Shown here: positions 21,627 through 32,026 of the stretch, piece after piece
Layout of the letters: each line of letters starts with the position of its first letter
Numbering within the stretch: position 1 is the stretch's first letter
Program-made: the position numbers and the translations under genes
The notes under the pieces: generated by a model
Told to the model about the DNA's origin: nothing
Database searches by the model: none
The model's input: the letters and a program-made list of their open reading frames with translations, nothing else
Assembly: GCA_012032525.1 (NCBI GenBank)
Contig: JAAUSV010000007.1
Span: forward strand, 1 to 32,026
Length of the DNA stretch: 32,026 nucleotides
From: Leptolyngbyaceae cyanobacterium SL_7_1
GTDB taxonomy: Bacteria; Cyanobacteriota; Cyanobacteriia; Elainellales; Elainellaceae
Direction: 5' to 3'

Positions 21627-22020
21627 GCGAGTTTTGATTGTGGATGATGAACAAGATATTCGTGCGGTTGTACAGATTGCGTTTGAGGAATTTGCGGGTT
21701 GGCAAACGATCGCGGCAGCATCTGGCATCGAAGGCTTAAAGACCGCTCAAACCGAAACTCTAGATGCAATTTTGCTCGATATTTCAATGCCCGATATGGA
21801 TGGATTTCAGCTTTGTGCAGAACTTCAAGCCAATCCTAAAACGCAAAAAATTCCAGTTGTCGTATTAACCGCGAAGGTGCTGGCGAGCGATCGCGATCGA
21901 TTGACAAAACTCAATGTTGCAGGCGTGATTACCAAGCCGTTTGATCCGATGACAATTTGGATGCAGATGGCGGAAATATTGGGTTGGAGCGTGTCGGGCG
22001 ATCGTCACAATTCAAAATAA
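21619..22020 (+). CDS. Single-domain response regulator
   Basis: RVLIVDDEQDIRAVVQ...DAILLDISMPDMDGFQL...PVVVLTAK...ITKPFDP; overlaps the kinase stop. Confidence 0.88.
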   Translation: MTKRVLIVDDEQDIRAVVQIAFEEFAGWQTIAAASGIEGLKTAQTETLDAILLDISMPDMDGFQLCAELQANPKTQKIPVVVLTAKVLASDRDRLTKLNVAGVITKPFDPMTIWMQMAEILGWSVSGDRHNSK

Positions 22021-22177
22021 AACCGCAACATCAGAATTGCCGACTTTATAGGCAATTCTGGGTCTTTCCACTGGTTTTAAGCAAAAGTGTAAGTTGCAAC
22101 CACTTGTTTATATTAGTTTCATATCTTCTTGCTCTAATCTAGAAATTGATTCATCGAAACACCTTAGCCATGCCAGC

Positions 22178-22202
22178 GTTGGGTTTTGTTCCTCAACCCA
22201 AC
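22178..22202. repeat. Short inverted repeat, REP-like
   Basis: GTTGGGTT-TTGTTCCTC-AACCCAAC followed by CTACGC, resembling a dispersed intergenic repeat seen in many cyanobacterial genomes. Confidence 0.5.
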
Positions 22203-22404
22203 CTACGCAAAATGTTTTATCAGTCAATTAGACTGCGATGGAGGTAATGAGCGCGGTTTCCTGGTAAATATTTGAAGATTTGCACCTGGATTTTTAGCCG
22301 CATTTTCAGGTTCAAGAAATGCTCAATCGGTTTCTGAGGCGGTCACTCAGATAAGGAACCCTTACAAAAGCTGTTTGCTTTCTAGTGACACAAGGGTTTT
22401 GCAT

Positions 22405-22779
22405 ATGCCCAACAAATTGATTCTATTGATTGAACCTGAAACTAGCATTCGAGAAGTACTATATGCCTGTCTCAGCGAATTTGGAGGTTGGAGAGTTACG
22501 CCTGTAACCTCAATTCGAGAGGGCGTTGATGCGTGTATTGCAACTCGTCCTGATGTCATCCTACTTGACACTGCGACTTCAGAAATCGATGCACTGATCT
22601 TCATTGAGCAGTTAAAGCAATACTCAGCGACTGCATCAACTCCGATTTTGCTGATTACTGCTAGAGCCAACTGGTTTACAGTCAAGCAGCTTCGCGAAAT
22701 GGGATTTGCGGGAGCGATCACAAAACCCTTCAATCCCTCGACAGTATCCACTCAAATCTCTCGATTGGTGGGATGGTAA
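22405..22779 (+). CDS. Single-domain response regulator-like protein
   Basis: LILLIEPETSIREVLYACLSEFGGW...DVILLDTATSEIDAL...TPILLITARANWF...GAITKPFNPSTV; paralogous to 21619..22020. Confidence 0.75.
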   Translation: MPNKLILLIEPETSIREVLYACLSEFGGWRVTPVTSIREGVDACIATRPDVILLDTATSEIDALIFIEQLKQYSATASTPILLITARANWFTVKQLREMGFAGAITKPFNPSTVSTQISRLVGW

Positions 22780-23010
22780 TGGTTTGTAATTTCGCCATAA
22801 ACCCACAGCGAGCACCGCTGGGTTGAGTCAACCAATCTGGATGATAGGAACCTTGCAGAAACAAGGTCAGCGTTTGTTGGTTTGCACTCGGAATCAAACG
22901 AATCGGACTGATGCAGGCGTGGTGCGATCGTGACACTGGCAGCAGTAAGCAGAACACAGGCGTGATATTATGATTCGATCTAGTAATTTAGTACCAAAGG
23001 AACGTTGTGA

Positions 23011-24234
23011 GTGGAGTACAATCGTCTCCTAACCGGAATTAACTACGTCAACAGTTTTAGCCAAGGTGCTGTTGCTCGTGCTGTTAACCAAACCCTCACG
23101 CTTCGCAACTGGTTAATCGGAGCTTATATTATTGAATATGAACAAAATGGAGTCGATCGTGCTGCCTATGGAACTCAATTGATCGAAACCCTCGCAAAAG
23201 ACTTGAAAAGGCAGGGGATTACAGGCTTAGCTACCAGTAATTTGAGAAACTTTCGGCAGTTTGCTCTTGTACATCCTCATTTATCCGAAGACAGCATCCT
23301 ACCCCAATTATTATTTTCTGCAAGCTTTTCTCTCACCGATTTTCACCACACAGTGTCTGGTGAATTGAATAGAGAGGGCACTGAAGCTACTGCCAATGCA
23401 ATTGAGGTTTCAACTACAAGTCTTCTCTCGTTTCCATCTTTGCAGAGCCGTGCCCAAGTTGAACCACCACTATTATGGCAGGATGCAAACTATTACCAGA
23501 AACTTTTTGCAACTCTGTCCTGGTCACATCTGTTGGAGCTTTGCCGGATTGACGATCGCCTCAAACGAGCTTTTTACGAATTGGAAGCTGTCAAGAGTAA
23601 TTGGTCTTTTCGAGAAATGAAGCGGCAGATGAACAACATGCTTTATGAGCGGATTGGGTTGTCTAAGGATAAAGCAGCAGTTCTCACTCTAACCCAACAA
23701 GGGCAGTTGGTCGATAGCCCACAAACGCTTATCCGTGATCCTTATATTTTGGAGTTTTTAGGACTAGCGGAACGATCTGTCTACAGTGAAACTGACCTAG
23801 AGCAAGCCCTGATTAACCATCTTCAAGAGTTCATGCAGGAACTTGGTCGAGATTTCTGTTTTGTTGAACGACAATTCCGTATGACCGTCGAAAGCGAACA
23901 TCATTTTCTTGACCTTTTGTTCTACCATCGTGCCCTTCAGTGCCTAATTGCGATCGACCTTAAGTTAGGAAAATTTAAGCACGACTATGCTGGACAAATG
24001 AACTTTTACCTCAACTATTTACGAGAGAATGTAGCTTACCCACACGAAAATCCTCCAGTTGGTTTAATCCTATGTGCCGAAAGGGATGCTGAAACTGTTA
24101 GATATGCAACCGCAGGACTGGACAATCAATTATTCGTCTCTCGCTATCTGATTGCACTGCCCTCAGAAGATACTCTTAAACAGTGGCTCCGGGAGGAGCA
24201 AGAACGACTGAGCCAGATGAAAGAGCAATCATGA
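23011..24234 (+). CDS. YhcG/DUF1016-type PDDEXK nuclease family protein
   Basis: GTG start; VARAVNQTLTLRNWLIGAYIIEYEQNG...LIETLAKDLKRQGITGLATSNLRNFRQFALVHP and FVERQFRMTVESEHHFLDLLFYHRALQCLIAIDLKLGKFKHDYAGQMNFYLNYLRE. Confidence 0.85.
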   Translation: MEYNRLLTGINYVNSFSQGAVARAVNQTLTLRNWLIGAYIIEYEQNGVDRAAYGTQLIETLAKDLKRQGITGLATSNLRNFRQFALVHPHLSEDSILPQLLFSASFSLTDFHHTVSGELNREGTEATANAIEVSTTSLLSFPSLQSRAQVEPPLLWQDANYYQKLFATLSWSHLLELCRIDDRLKRAFYELEAVKSNWSFREMKRQMNNMLYERIGLSKDKAAVLTLTQQGQLVDSPQTLIRDPYILEFLGLAERSVYSETDLEQALINHLQEFMQELGRDFCFVERQFRMTVESEHHFLDLLFYHRALQCLIAIDLKLGKFKHDYAGQMNFYLNYLRENVAYPHENPPVGLILCAERDAETVRYATAGLDNQLFVSRYLIALPSEDTLKQWLREEQERLSQMKEQS

Positions 24235-24323
24235 AACCAAAAAATTAGCTTTTGGTGACTCAGATGGAGCAAGTGCAAGTGGAATCTAAATTTCTAGTAA
24301 GAATTTGGGTAGTGGTATTTGAG

Positions 24324-24371
24324 TAATGATTTTGGGTGGTGCGGGCGCCGCCCGCACCACCAAAATCATTA
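24324..24371. repeat. Long near-perfect inverted repeat (hairpin)
   Basis: TAATGATTTTGGGTGGTGCGGGC-GCC-GCCCGCACCACCAAAATCATTA: about 22 paired bases with a single bulged G. Confidence 0.75.
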
Positions 24372-24793
24372 CAAGTTTAGGACTACCAGAATTTGAGCGT
24401 TGATGAAGAGGTAGCCATCGATCTACGAAAGAAACTACTTGTCATAGCGCCTCAGTCAAGGCATCTTTCGCCTCTGGGAGCAGTTGCCTGGGGTCGGGAA
24501 GTTCTGTCATCTCTTGGATCATCTGTGGTTTTTCCTACGCTGCCAAGTACCCTCAGTTGCGCAGTTACCTTTTTTGTTGGTAGGAGTAAAGGGTTTGGCG
24601 ATCGCCCGTCAGCTAGGCTAAGGCAAAGCAAATTGAGATCTGTCTTTAGATTAGGAAATCGAGCGCGATCAATACGTCTTTGGAAAGAACTGTAATAACA
24701 CAGCCGTCTCAGACAATAGGGGGGATATAACCCTAGCTAGCCTATCCTACCAGGGGTATAGATTGCGATCGCCCTACAGTACGAAATATCCCT

Positions 24794-27700
24794 ATGTCAA
24801 CCGCACTTGCCGCTAACGACACCGAAAGTCTTGATTTAAAGCAACTGCTCAACGTTCTAATTGAAGTCAAAAAAGGCAACTTTTCCGCCCGGATGCCAAC
24901 CGACCAGACGGGGTTGACGGGAAAAATTGCTGACACGCTCAACGACATCATTGAGATGAATGAGCAAATGGCAACGGAACTGGAACACATCAGTACCGTG
25001 GTTGGCAAAGAGGGCAAGATCGATGAACGGGCAGCATTGGTGGGGGCAAAAGGCGCGTGGAGAGCCAGTGTGACATCGGTAAATACGCTGATCACCGATT
25101 TGGTGCAGCCGATGGCAGAGACAACGCGGGTGATTCGATCGGTGGCTACGGGGGATTTGTCGCAGACGATCGCCACGGAAATTGACGGCAAGCCTTTGCA
25201 GGGGGAGTTTCTGCAAACTGCCCAAATTGTCAATACGATGGTGGATCAGCTCAACTCCTTTGCCTCCGAGGTGACACGGGTAGCGCGGGAAGTGGGAACC
25301 GAGGGCAAACTGGGGGTGCAAGCCCAAGTTCCTGGGGTGGCGGGCACCTGGAAGGATTTGACCGATAGTGTGAACTCGATGGCGGGCAATCTAACGGCGC
25401 AGGTACGCAACATTGCCGAAGTCACCACGGCGGTAGCCAAGGGCGATCTCTCCAAAAAAATCACGGTGGATGTGAAAGGGGAGATTCTGGAGCTAAAAAA
25501 CACGATCAATACGATGGTGGATCAGCTCAACTCCTTTGCCTCGGAGGTGACACGGGTGGCGCGGGAAGTGGGAACCGAAGGCAAGCTGGGGCGGTCAGGC
25601 GCAGGTGACCGGGGGTGGCGGCACCTGGAAAAGACCTGACGGACAATGTGAATTCGATGGCAAGCAACCTGACGGCGCAGGTGCGTGGCATTGCCAAGGT
25701 GGTGACGGCGGTTGCCAATGGCGACCTGAAGCGCAAGCTGATGCTCGATGCTAAGGGCGAGATCGAGACCCTGGCAGACACGATTAACGAAATGATTGAT
25801 ACCCTGGCAACCTTTGCCGACCAGGTGACTACCGTTGCCCGTGAGGTGGGGATTGAGGGCAAACTGGGCGGTCAGGCAAAAGTGCCGGGGGCATCGGGCA
25901 CATGGCGCGACCTGACCGACAACGTCAATGAATTGGCAGCGAATTTGACCACCCAGGTACGGGCGATCGCCGAGGTAGCAACGGCGGTAACCAAGGGCGA
26001 TCTCACCCGATCGATCGCCGTGGAAACCCAGGGAGAGGTGGCAATCCTCAAGGACAACATCAACCAGATGATTGCCAACCTGCGCGAAACCACTCAAAAG
26101 AACACTGAGCAGGACTGGCTAAAAACCAACCTGGCAAAATTTACCCGGATGTTGCAGGGGCAGCGGGATCTAGAAGCGGTGTCCAAGCTGATTCTCTCGG
26201 AGCTTGCCCCCCTCGTCTCCGCCCAACACGGGGTCTTCTATCTGATGGAGACCAGCGAAACCAACTCCCCCTACTTAAAACTGCTCAGCACCTACGCCTA
26301 CCGAGAACGCAAACATCTGGGCAATCGCTTTGAGCTGGGCGAAGGCTTGGTGGGGCAGTGTGCCTTAGAAAAAGAGCGAATTTTGATCACCGAAGTGCCG
26401 CAGGATTACATTAGAATCAGCTCTGGGTTGGGGGAAGCTACGCCCCTGAATGCGGTCGTGTTGCCTGTATTGTTTGAAGGTCAGGTGACGGCGGTGGTCG
26501 AGTTGGCGTCGTTCCGGCGCTTTAGCGAGATTCATCTCACCTTTTTGATCAGCTCACCGAAAGTATTGCGATCGTGCTAAATACGATCGCCGCCAGTATG
26601 CGCACCGAAGAGTTGCTCAAGCAATCGCAGTCGCTAGCAGAAGAATTGCAGACGCAGCAAACCGAGCTGACGGGCACCAATCAGCGCCTAGAACAGCAAG
26701 CCCGATCGCTCAAAGCCTCGGAAGACTTGCTAAAAAATCAACAGGAACAATTGCAGCAAACCAACGAAGAACTGCAAGAAAAAGCAGAACTATTAGCGCT
26801 ACAAAATCGCGAAGTTGAACGCAAAAATCAAGAGATTGAGCAAGCCAGGCGATCGCTCGAAGAAAAGGCGGAACAACTTGCCTTGAGTTCTAAGTACAAG
26901 TCTGAATTCTTGGCAAACATGTCCCATGAGCTACGCACTCCCCTCAATAGTCTGCTAATTCTGGCAAGATTGCTCTCGGAAAATAGCGAGGGCACGCTGA
27001 CGGCGAAACAGGTGGAGTATGCCCACACGGTTTACACCTCCGGCAACGATCTGTTGGGGCTGATCAACGACATCCTCGATCTAGCCAAAATTGAGTCGGG
27101 CACCATGTCGGTTGAAATCGAGCCGACCTCGTTTGTGGACTTGCGCCATCACCTCGATCGCGTCTTCCGCCAAGTTGCCCAAGATCGCCAGCTTGGGTTT
27201 CAGATTCATCTAAACGAGACCTTACCGCGCACCCTCTACACCGACTCAAAACGATTGCAGCAAGTGTTAAAAAATTTGCTATCGAATGCGTTTAAGTTCA
27301 CCGAGCGAGGAGAGGTGACGCTAGAGATCACGCTGGCAACCCAGGGTTGGAGCCACGACCATCAGACTTTGAATCAGGCAGATGGGGTGATTGCGTTTGC
27401 TGTTTCTGACACAGGCATCGGCATCGCCCCCGACAAGCAACAGGTGATTTTTGAAGCGTTTCAACAAGCCGATGGCACCACCTCTCGTCGCTATGGCGGC
27501 ACCGGATTGGGGTTGTCGATCAGCCGGGAAATTACCCGCTTGTTGGGGGGTGAGATTCGCCTGACCAGCGAACTGGGCAGGGGCAGCACCTTTACCCTCT
27601 ATCTGCCCCAGACCTATCTGGTGCGGCAAGAGTCGCTGGACTACCCTGCCAGCACCCCAGCACCCGATCGAGTCCCTGCACTGCCCACCGCGCTCTCTCA

Positions 27701-28942
27701 AGCGGCTCCGGTTTTGCATGCGCCATTGCCGATCGACTTAGAAGACGATCGCGAAGCCATTCAACCCGGCGATCGCACCCTATTGATCATCGAAGACGAT
27801 CTAAATTTTGCCCGCATCCTGCTGGATCTGGCGCGAGAGCAAGGGTTTAAGGGGTTAGTGGCAACGCGGGGCAACGTCGGCTTGGCGATGGCACAGCAAT
27901 TTAAACCGACGGCGATCATGCTCGATCTGCGCCTGCCGATTTTGGATGGCTGGACAGTATTAGATCGGCTGAAACATGATGTTGCCACCCGCCATATTCC
28001 GGTCTATATTATGTCGGTGGAAGAAGGGTTGCAACGCTGTCTGCGGCAGGGGGCGATCGCCTGTTTGCAAAAGCCCATCAGTAGCGATGTGCTGCTAAAT
28101 GCCCTCGCCAGAATTCGCGAGTTTGTCGATCGCCCCGTCAAGGCGTTGCTGATTGTCGAAGACAACGAACTCCAGCGCCAGAGCATGGCAGAACTAATTG
28201 GCAATGCGGATGTGGATATTACCACCGTTGGCACTGGGGCAGAGGCACTCGCCGCCCTGAATGCAGGGCGGTTTGACTGTATCGTGCTTGATTTAGTCTT
28301 GCCGGATGTGGATGGGTTTGAGCTGATTGAGCAGATCAAGCAAAGCCCAGAACTGGGTTATCTGCCGATCGTGATCTACACGGGCACAGAACTGACGCCC
28401 TCAGAGGAGATCCAACTGCGCCGGATCTCAGACACAATCATTATCAAAGATGCCCGATCGCCCGAACAGCTTTTAGACGAAACTGCACTGTTTTGCACCG
28501 CCTTCAGTCCAACCTGCCTGCACCTCAGCAACAAATGCTGGAACAAATGCAACAGAGTGATCCGGTCTTGGTGGGTAAAAAGGTGCTGATTGTGGATGAT
28601 GATATTCGCAATATCTTTGCCCTGACTAGCCTTCTAGAACGGCACACCATGCAGGTGCTCTACGCCGAAAATGGTCGAGATGGCGTCGCCACATTACAAA
28701 ATCATCCCGATATCGATCTGGTGTTGATGGATGTGATGATGCCAGAAATGGATGGTTACGAAACCACCCAAGCCATTCGTCAAATCCCCCAGTTTGCCTC
28801 TCTGCCGATCATCGCCTTGACCGCCAAGGCCATGAAGGGCGATCGGGAGAAATGCCTTGAAGCCGGAGCCTCCGATTACATTACCAAGCCAGTCGATACG
28901 GTGCACCTACTCTCCCTCATCCGAGTTTGGCTGCATCGATGA
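24794..28942 (+). CDS. Poly-HAMP hybrid histidine kinase: HAMP array, GAF, HisKA, HATPase, three receiver domains; frameshifts near 25590-25630, 26552 and 28485
   Basis: Repeated [32 protein letters not shown] units; GAF ([16 protein letters not shown]); H-box [18 protein letters not shown]; receivers [43 protein letters not shown]. Confidence 0.85.
25231..25314 (+). repeat. HAMP-coding tandem repeat unit copy 1 (276-bp period)
   Basis: CAATACGATGGTGGATCAGCTCAACTCCTTTGCCTC... recurs almost identically starting at 25507. Confidence 0.85.
25507..25590 (+). repeat. HAMP-coding tandem repeat unit copy 2
   Basis: Near-identical to 25231..25314; offset 276 bp (92 codons). Confidence 0.85.
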
Positions 28943-29012
28943 GCAGCTAGCGGTGTCAATCCAATGATTTCCCCTGGTTATTTAGGGCGCTATCTCTTAA
29001 GGCGTTGTCTCT

Positions 29013-30685
29013 ATGCAATCCCAATCCCAAGTTAGTGTGCTTTTGGTGGACGATCGCCCCGAAAATCTCATTGCCCTAGAAGCGATGCTCAGCGGACTAG
29101 GGCAACGGTTGGTGACTGCCTCTTCAGGAGAACAAGCCCTAAAGTGTTTGCTCGATCAAGACTTTGCGGTGATCTTGCTGGATGTGCAAATGACGGGCAT
29201 GGATGGATTTGAGGCGGCGGAGATAATTCGGCAGCGGCAACGATCGCAATCCACCCCAATTATTTTCCTGACCGCCTTTAGCGATAGTCAGGCACTGCGA
29301 TCGAGGGGCTATGCCCTTGGCGCAGTAGACTATTTGCTCAAGCCGATAGACCCGATGATTTTAAAGTCGAAGGTGGCGGTATTTGTTGAGCTGTTTAAGA
29401 AAAATCTTGAAGTTCAACAACAAGCCGCCCAACTGGTTGCCAAAAATCTCGAAGTTCTCAGCGCTGAAGCCGCTCGCAAACAAGCCGAAGAAGCCAATCG
29501 CATGAAGGACGAGTTTTTGGCGATCGTTTCCCACGAACTGCGCACCCCGCTCAACTCAATTTTGGGCTGGTCACAGTTACTCCTGACTAAAAAATTTGAT
29601 GAAGCAACGACAACTCAGGCATTGCAAACGATCGCTCGTAATGCAAAAGTGCAGGTCAAGCTCATTGAAGACATTCTCGATATTTCGCGCCTGATTCAAA
29701 ATAAGCTGCGCCTGACCATTCGATCGATCGATGCGATCGCCGTGATTGAATCAGTCTTAGACTCCGTACTTCCATTAGCTGAGGAAAAAGCAATTCAACT
29801 ACACACCCAACTGGATGAGACAGCGAGAGTGATTGCAGCTGATCCAGAAAGGTTGCAACAAATTATTTGGAATCTGCTCACCAATGCAATTAAATTCACT
29901 CCTTCAGGGGGACAAGTCACCGTTCGTTTGTCGATCGCCTCGCCCCAGATCTCTCTTTCTCAAACTGCGTTTGCTCAGCTTCAAGTCAGGGACACGGGCG
30001 TTGGCATCGCCGCTGAATTTCTCCCCCACATTTTGAGCATTTCCGCCAAGCCGACAGTTCCTCCACCCGATCGCAGGGGGGATTGGGGCTAGGACTGGCG
30101 ATCGTCTCCCAATTGGTGACGCTACACCACGGCAAAATCATTGCCAGCAGCGACGGTGAGGGCAAAGGCAGTTGCTTTACGGTGTTTCTGCCGTTAGCCT
30201 CCGATGCTCTGGCTAGCGATGCCATTGCCACCATTGCTGATCAGCAAGCTAATCACGATCCTGCTGCCATCCCTTCGCTTGACCAGGTTGAGGTTCTCTT
30301 GGTAGACGACCATAGCGACAGCCGCACTTCCCTCAAACTATTGATCGAACAAGCGGGAGCCACAGTGACGGCGGTGGGGTCGGTGGGGGAAGCGATCGCT
30401 TGTCTAGACCATGCAGGGTTCGATATTTTAGTCAGCGATATTGCCATGCCTGGGGAGGATGGCTATGAGTTGATGCGTCAAGTTCGGAGGCGATCGCCCG
30501 AACAGGGTGGAATGTTGGAGGCGATCGCGCTGACTGCTTATGCAAAACCGGAGGATCAAGCGTTGGCTCTGGCTTCTGGTTTTCAAATGCACCTTTCAAA
30601 GCCAGTTGACGCCAATACGCTGATCAATGCGATTGGTCGAGTGGTTGGCAGTGGGAGCAAGGTCAAGAGGTTTTTATGTTTATGA
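29013..30685 (+). CDS. Hybrid kinase: receiver, HisKA/HATPase, receiver; frameshift near 30025
   Basis: VLLVDDRPENLIALEAMLSG...[95 protein letters not shown]...SDIAMPGEDGYELM. Confidence 0.85.
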
Positions 30686-30847
30686 ACGGGGGCGGTATGA
30701 ATTGGCGACCCTTGCGGTAACGGCAAAACCACCCGATTACACCCAACTCCCTTCCCCTCCTTTGTCCCAGGAAAGTGCTGAATGGATGAAAGCGGTGGTG
30801 GCACGTCATCAGCAATCAGTCTGAGGAGCATTCTCGACGGCGTTAGA

Positions 30848-31617
30848 TTATTGTCCACTAGCCGCCACATAGGCAGCATCTGCCACAGTTCCCACCAATG
30901 TGACTGGATTGTTGGCAGGGGGAACGTAGCGCTCCTTGGGGAGGGTGTAGAGATATTTTACGGTCACTCTGACGTAGACCACTACAACTGTGGTAGCGGG
31001 TAAAAACTCCAAAAGCCGATCGATTTCCTGTTTTGCTTGGTGTTCCCGTTCCACTTCCGGTAGGTTTGAAAAGGGTTGCCCCGATGCACTCAGCCAATTT
31101 TCCAGATCTAACACCACCACATCCGCCGGGGTTCTTCGTAGGGGTTGCTCTTCACTACAAAAGCGCACTGGTGGGAACCCGCGTGTTTCGACTAACTTCA
31201 ATTCTTTGGGTTCGCGGGTTGCATCGGGGAGATAGTAATCTACGGTTGTAGAGCTGATGACGCGTTCTCGACGAAAGGTGCGTTTAACATCTTCTACTTC
31301 GGCTTTGACGAGGGTTGAAACGCGCTCTTCAACTTGTTGTTGGATCAGTTGACTGGCTACTTTTTGGCATCATCGAGGTTCTTGCCGAAGATGTAAGCGA
31401 TGACTCCACCCAGGAAGCCAAAGACGACCAATGCAAATTGCATGGCTGTGATGAAGCGGCTAAAGCTGTCGCTCAGTCGCGCATTGGAGTCTTTGAGGAA
31501 TTCCAGTTGGCTGGTTAGGAGTTGGATGTCAACTGGGGTGGGAGTTGCAGTGGGGGATGGGGTTTGGGCGATCAAATCCCATGCAAACGACCAATCAGCG
31601 AGAGGGAGCCAATTCAT
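30848..31617 (-). CDS. Single-pass membrane protein of unknown function; frameshift near 31365
   Basis: MNWLPLADW...SRFITAMQFALVVFGFLGGVIAYIFGKNLDDAKK|VASQLIQQQVEERVSTLVKAEVEDVKRTFRRERVISSTTVDYYLPDATREPKELKLVETRGFPPV...; one A missing in an A-run joins the two ORFs. Confidence 0.65.
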
Positions 31618-31876
31618 AAACTTGTGATACGGGAGGATGGGATAGATAGGCGATCGCCCATCTGCTATTTTGTCACTCTTTGCTACTTTTCAACGCCTGG
31701 TAATGCTAAACAGGTAAGGATGCATCGTAGTGGTGGACGAAGTACCGAATTGCCCCCATATGATTCTCCAGCTTCTTGGAAAACGATAACTGAGATCTTG
31801 CACCATTCTCAATAAAGGTTGCCAAGTGAGCCAAAATCTGAAAGAAAGGGCGTAGTAAAACAATCAGAAGACGATC

Positions 31877-32026
31877 ATGAAAACCATTCTTCAACACGCC
31901 CAAGGGCTAGTGTATAGCCTCCTCTGCTTAATGCCGTTTACCAAAAAGCCAGCCTCAAAGCTCTACTGGGGCTGTTTCTAGACGCTCAAGGTCATGCTGC
32001 CATGCCTCTACGGAATCTGCTACTTC
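31877..32026 (+). mobile_element. 5' end of a transposase gene (truncated by the window edge; 1-nt frameshift near 31942)
   Basis: MKTILQHAQGLVYSLLCLMPF|TYQKASLKALLGLFLDAQGHAAMPLRNLL after repair resembles N-termini of cyanobacterial DDE transposases from memory. Confidence 0.5.

Noticed and set aside
22730-22957. 75-aa minus-strand ORF between the response regulator and the nuclease
   Set aside because: Contains some protein-like text (ANQQTLTLFLQGSYHPDWLTQPSGARCGFMAKLQ), but no family recognised and no supporting start signal; left uncalled.
24393-24695. 100-aa plus-strand ORF downstream of the hairpin
   Set aside because: No recognisable motif, uneven composition; cannot be supported as coding from sequence alone.
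25231-25590. Direct repeats as a CRISPR or mobile repeat
   Set aside because: They are in-frame HAMP-coding repeats with a 92-codon period.
25522-26097. 191-aa minus-strand ORF inside the HAMP array
   Set aside because: Antisense to well-conserved HAMP repeats; open only because of repeat composition.

Overview
The window is cyanobacterial in character: many GCGATCG / HIP1-like octamers from about 1.3 kb onward. Its core is a compact minus-strand operon (about 14.9 kb down to 1.3 kb) for the baseplate, spike and hub of a contractile injection system (eCIS / thylakoid-anchored CIS / phage-tail-like). In transcription order it encodes: CIS tube/hub protein, LysM-like protein, gpD-like hub, gpV/gp5-like spike with a C-terminal beta-helix, PAAR-like tip, gp25, two baseplate J proteins (Afp11- and Afp12-like) and a tail-protein-I-like protein. 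The second J protein is very large (about 1.9 kaa once frameshifts are repaired). It appears to carry two separate Asp-box/BNR beta-propeller insertions, interleaved with a repeated ~60-aa module. I see no sheath, tube, ATPase or obvious effector genes in the window. The plus-strand part (17.5-30.7 kb) holds three large sensor/hybrid histidine kinases, two response regulators and a YhcG/DUF1016-type PDDEXK nuclease. Smaller membrane or secreted proteins and the start of a transposase make up the rest. Two cautions dominate. (i) Bases 1 to ~1265 are a GC-rich, HIP1-free sulfatase fragment fused abruptly into the tail gene, which looks like a chimeric join or an insertion. (ii) Nearly every long gene carries 1-nt frameshifts, mostly in homopolymers, so the ORF track cuts real genes into pieces; this looks like sequencing error rather than biological decay. 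All domain calls were made by eye, without database searches.
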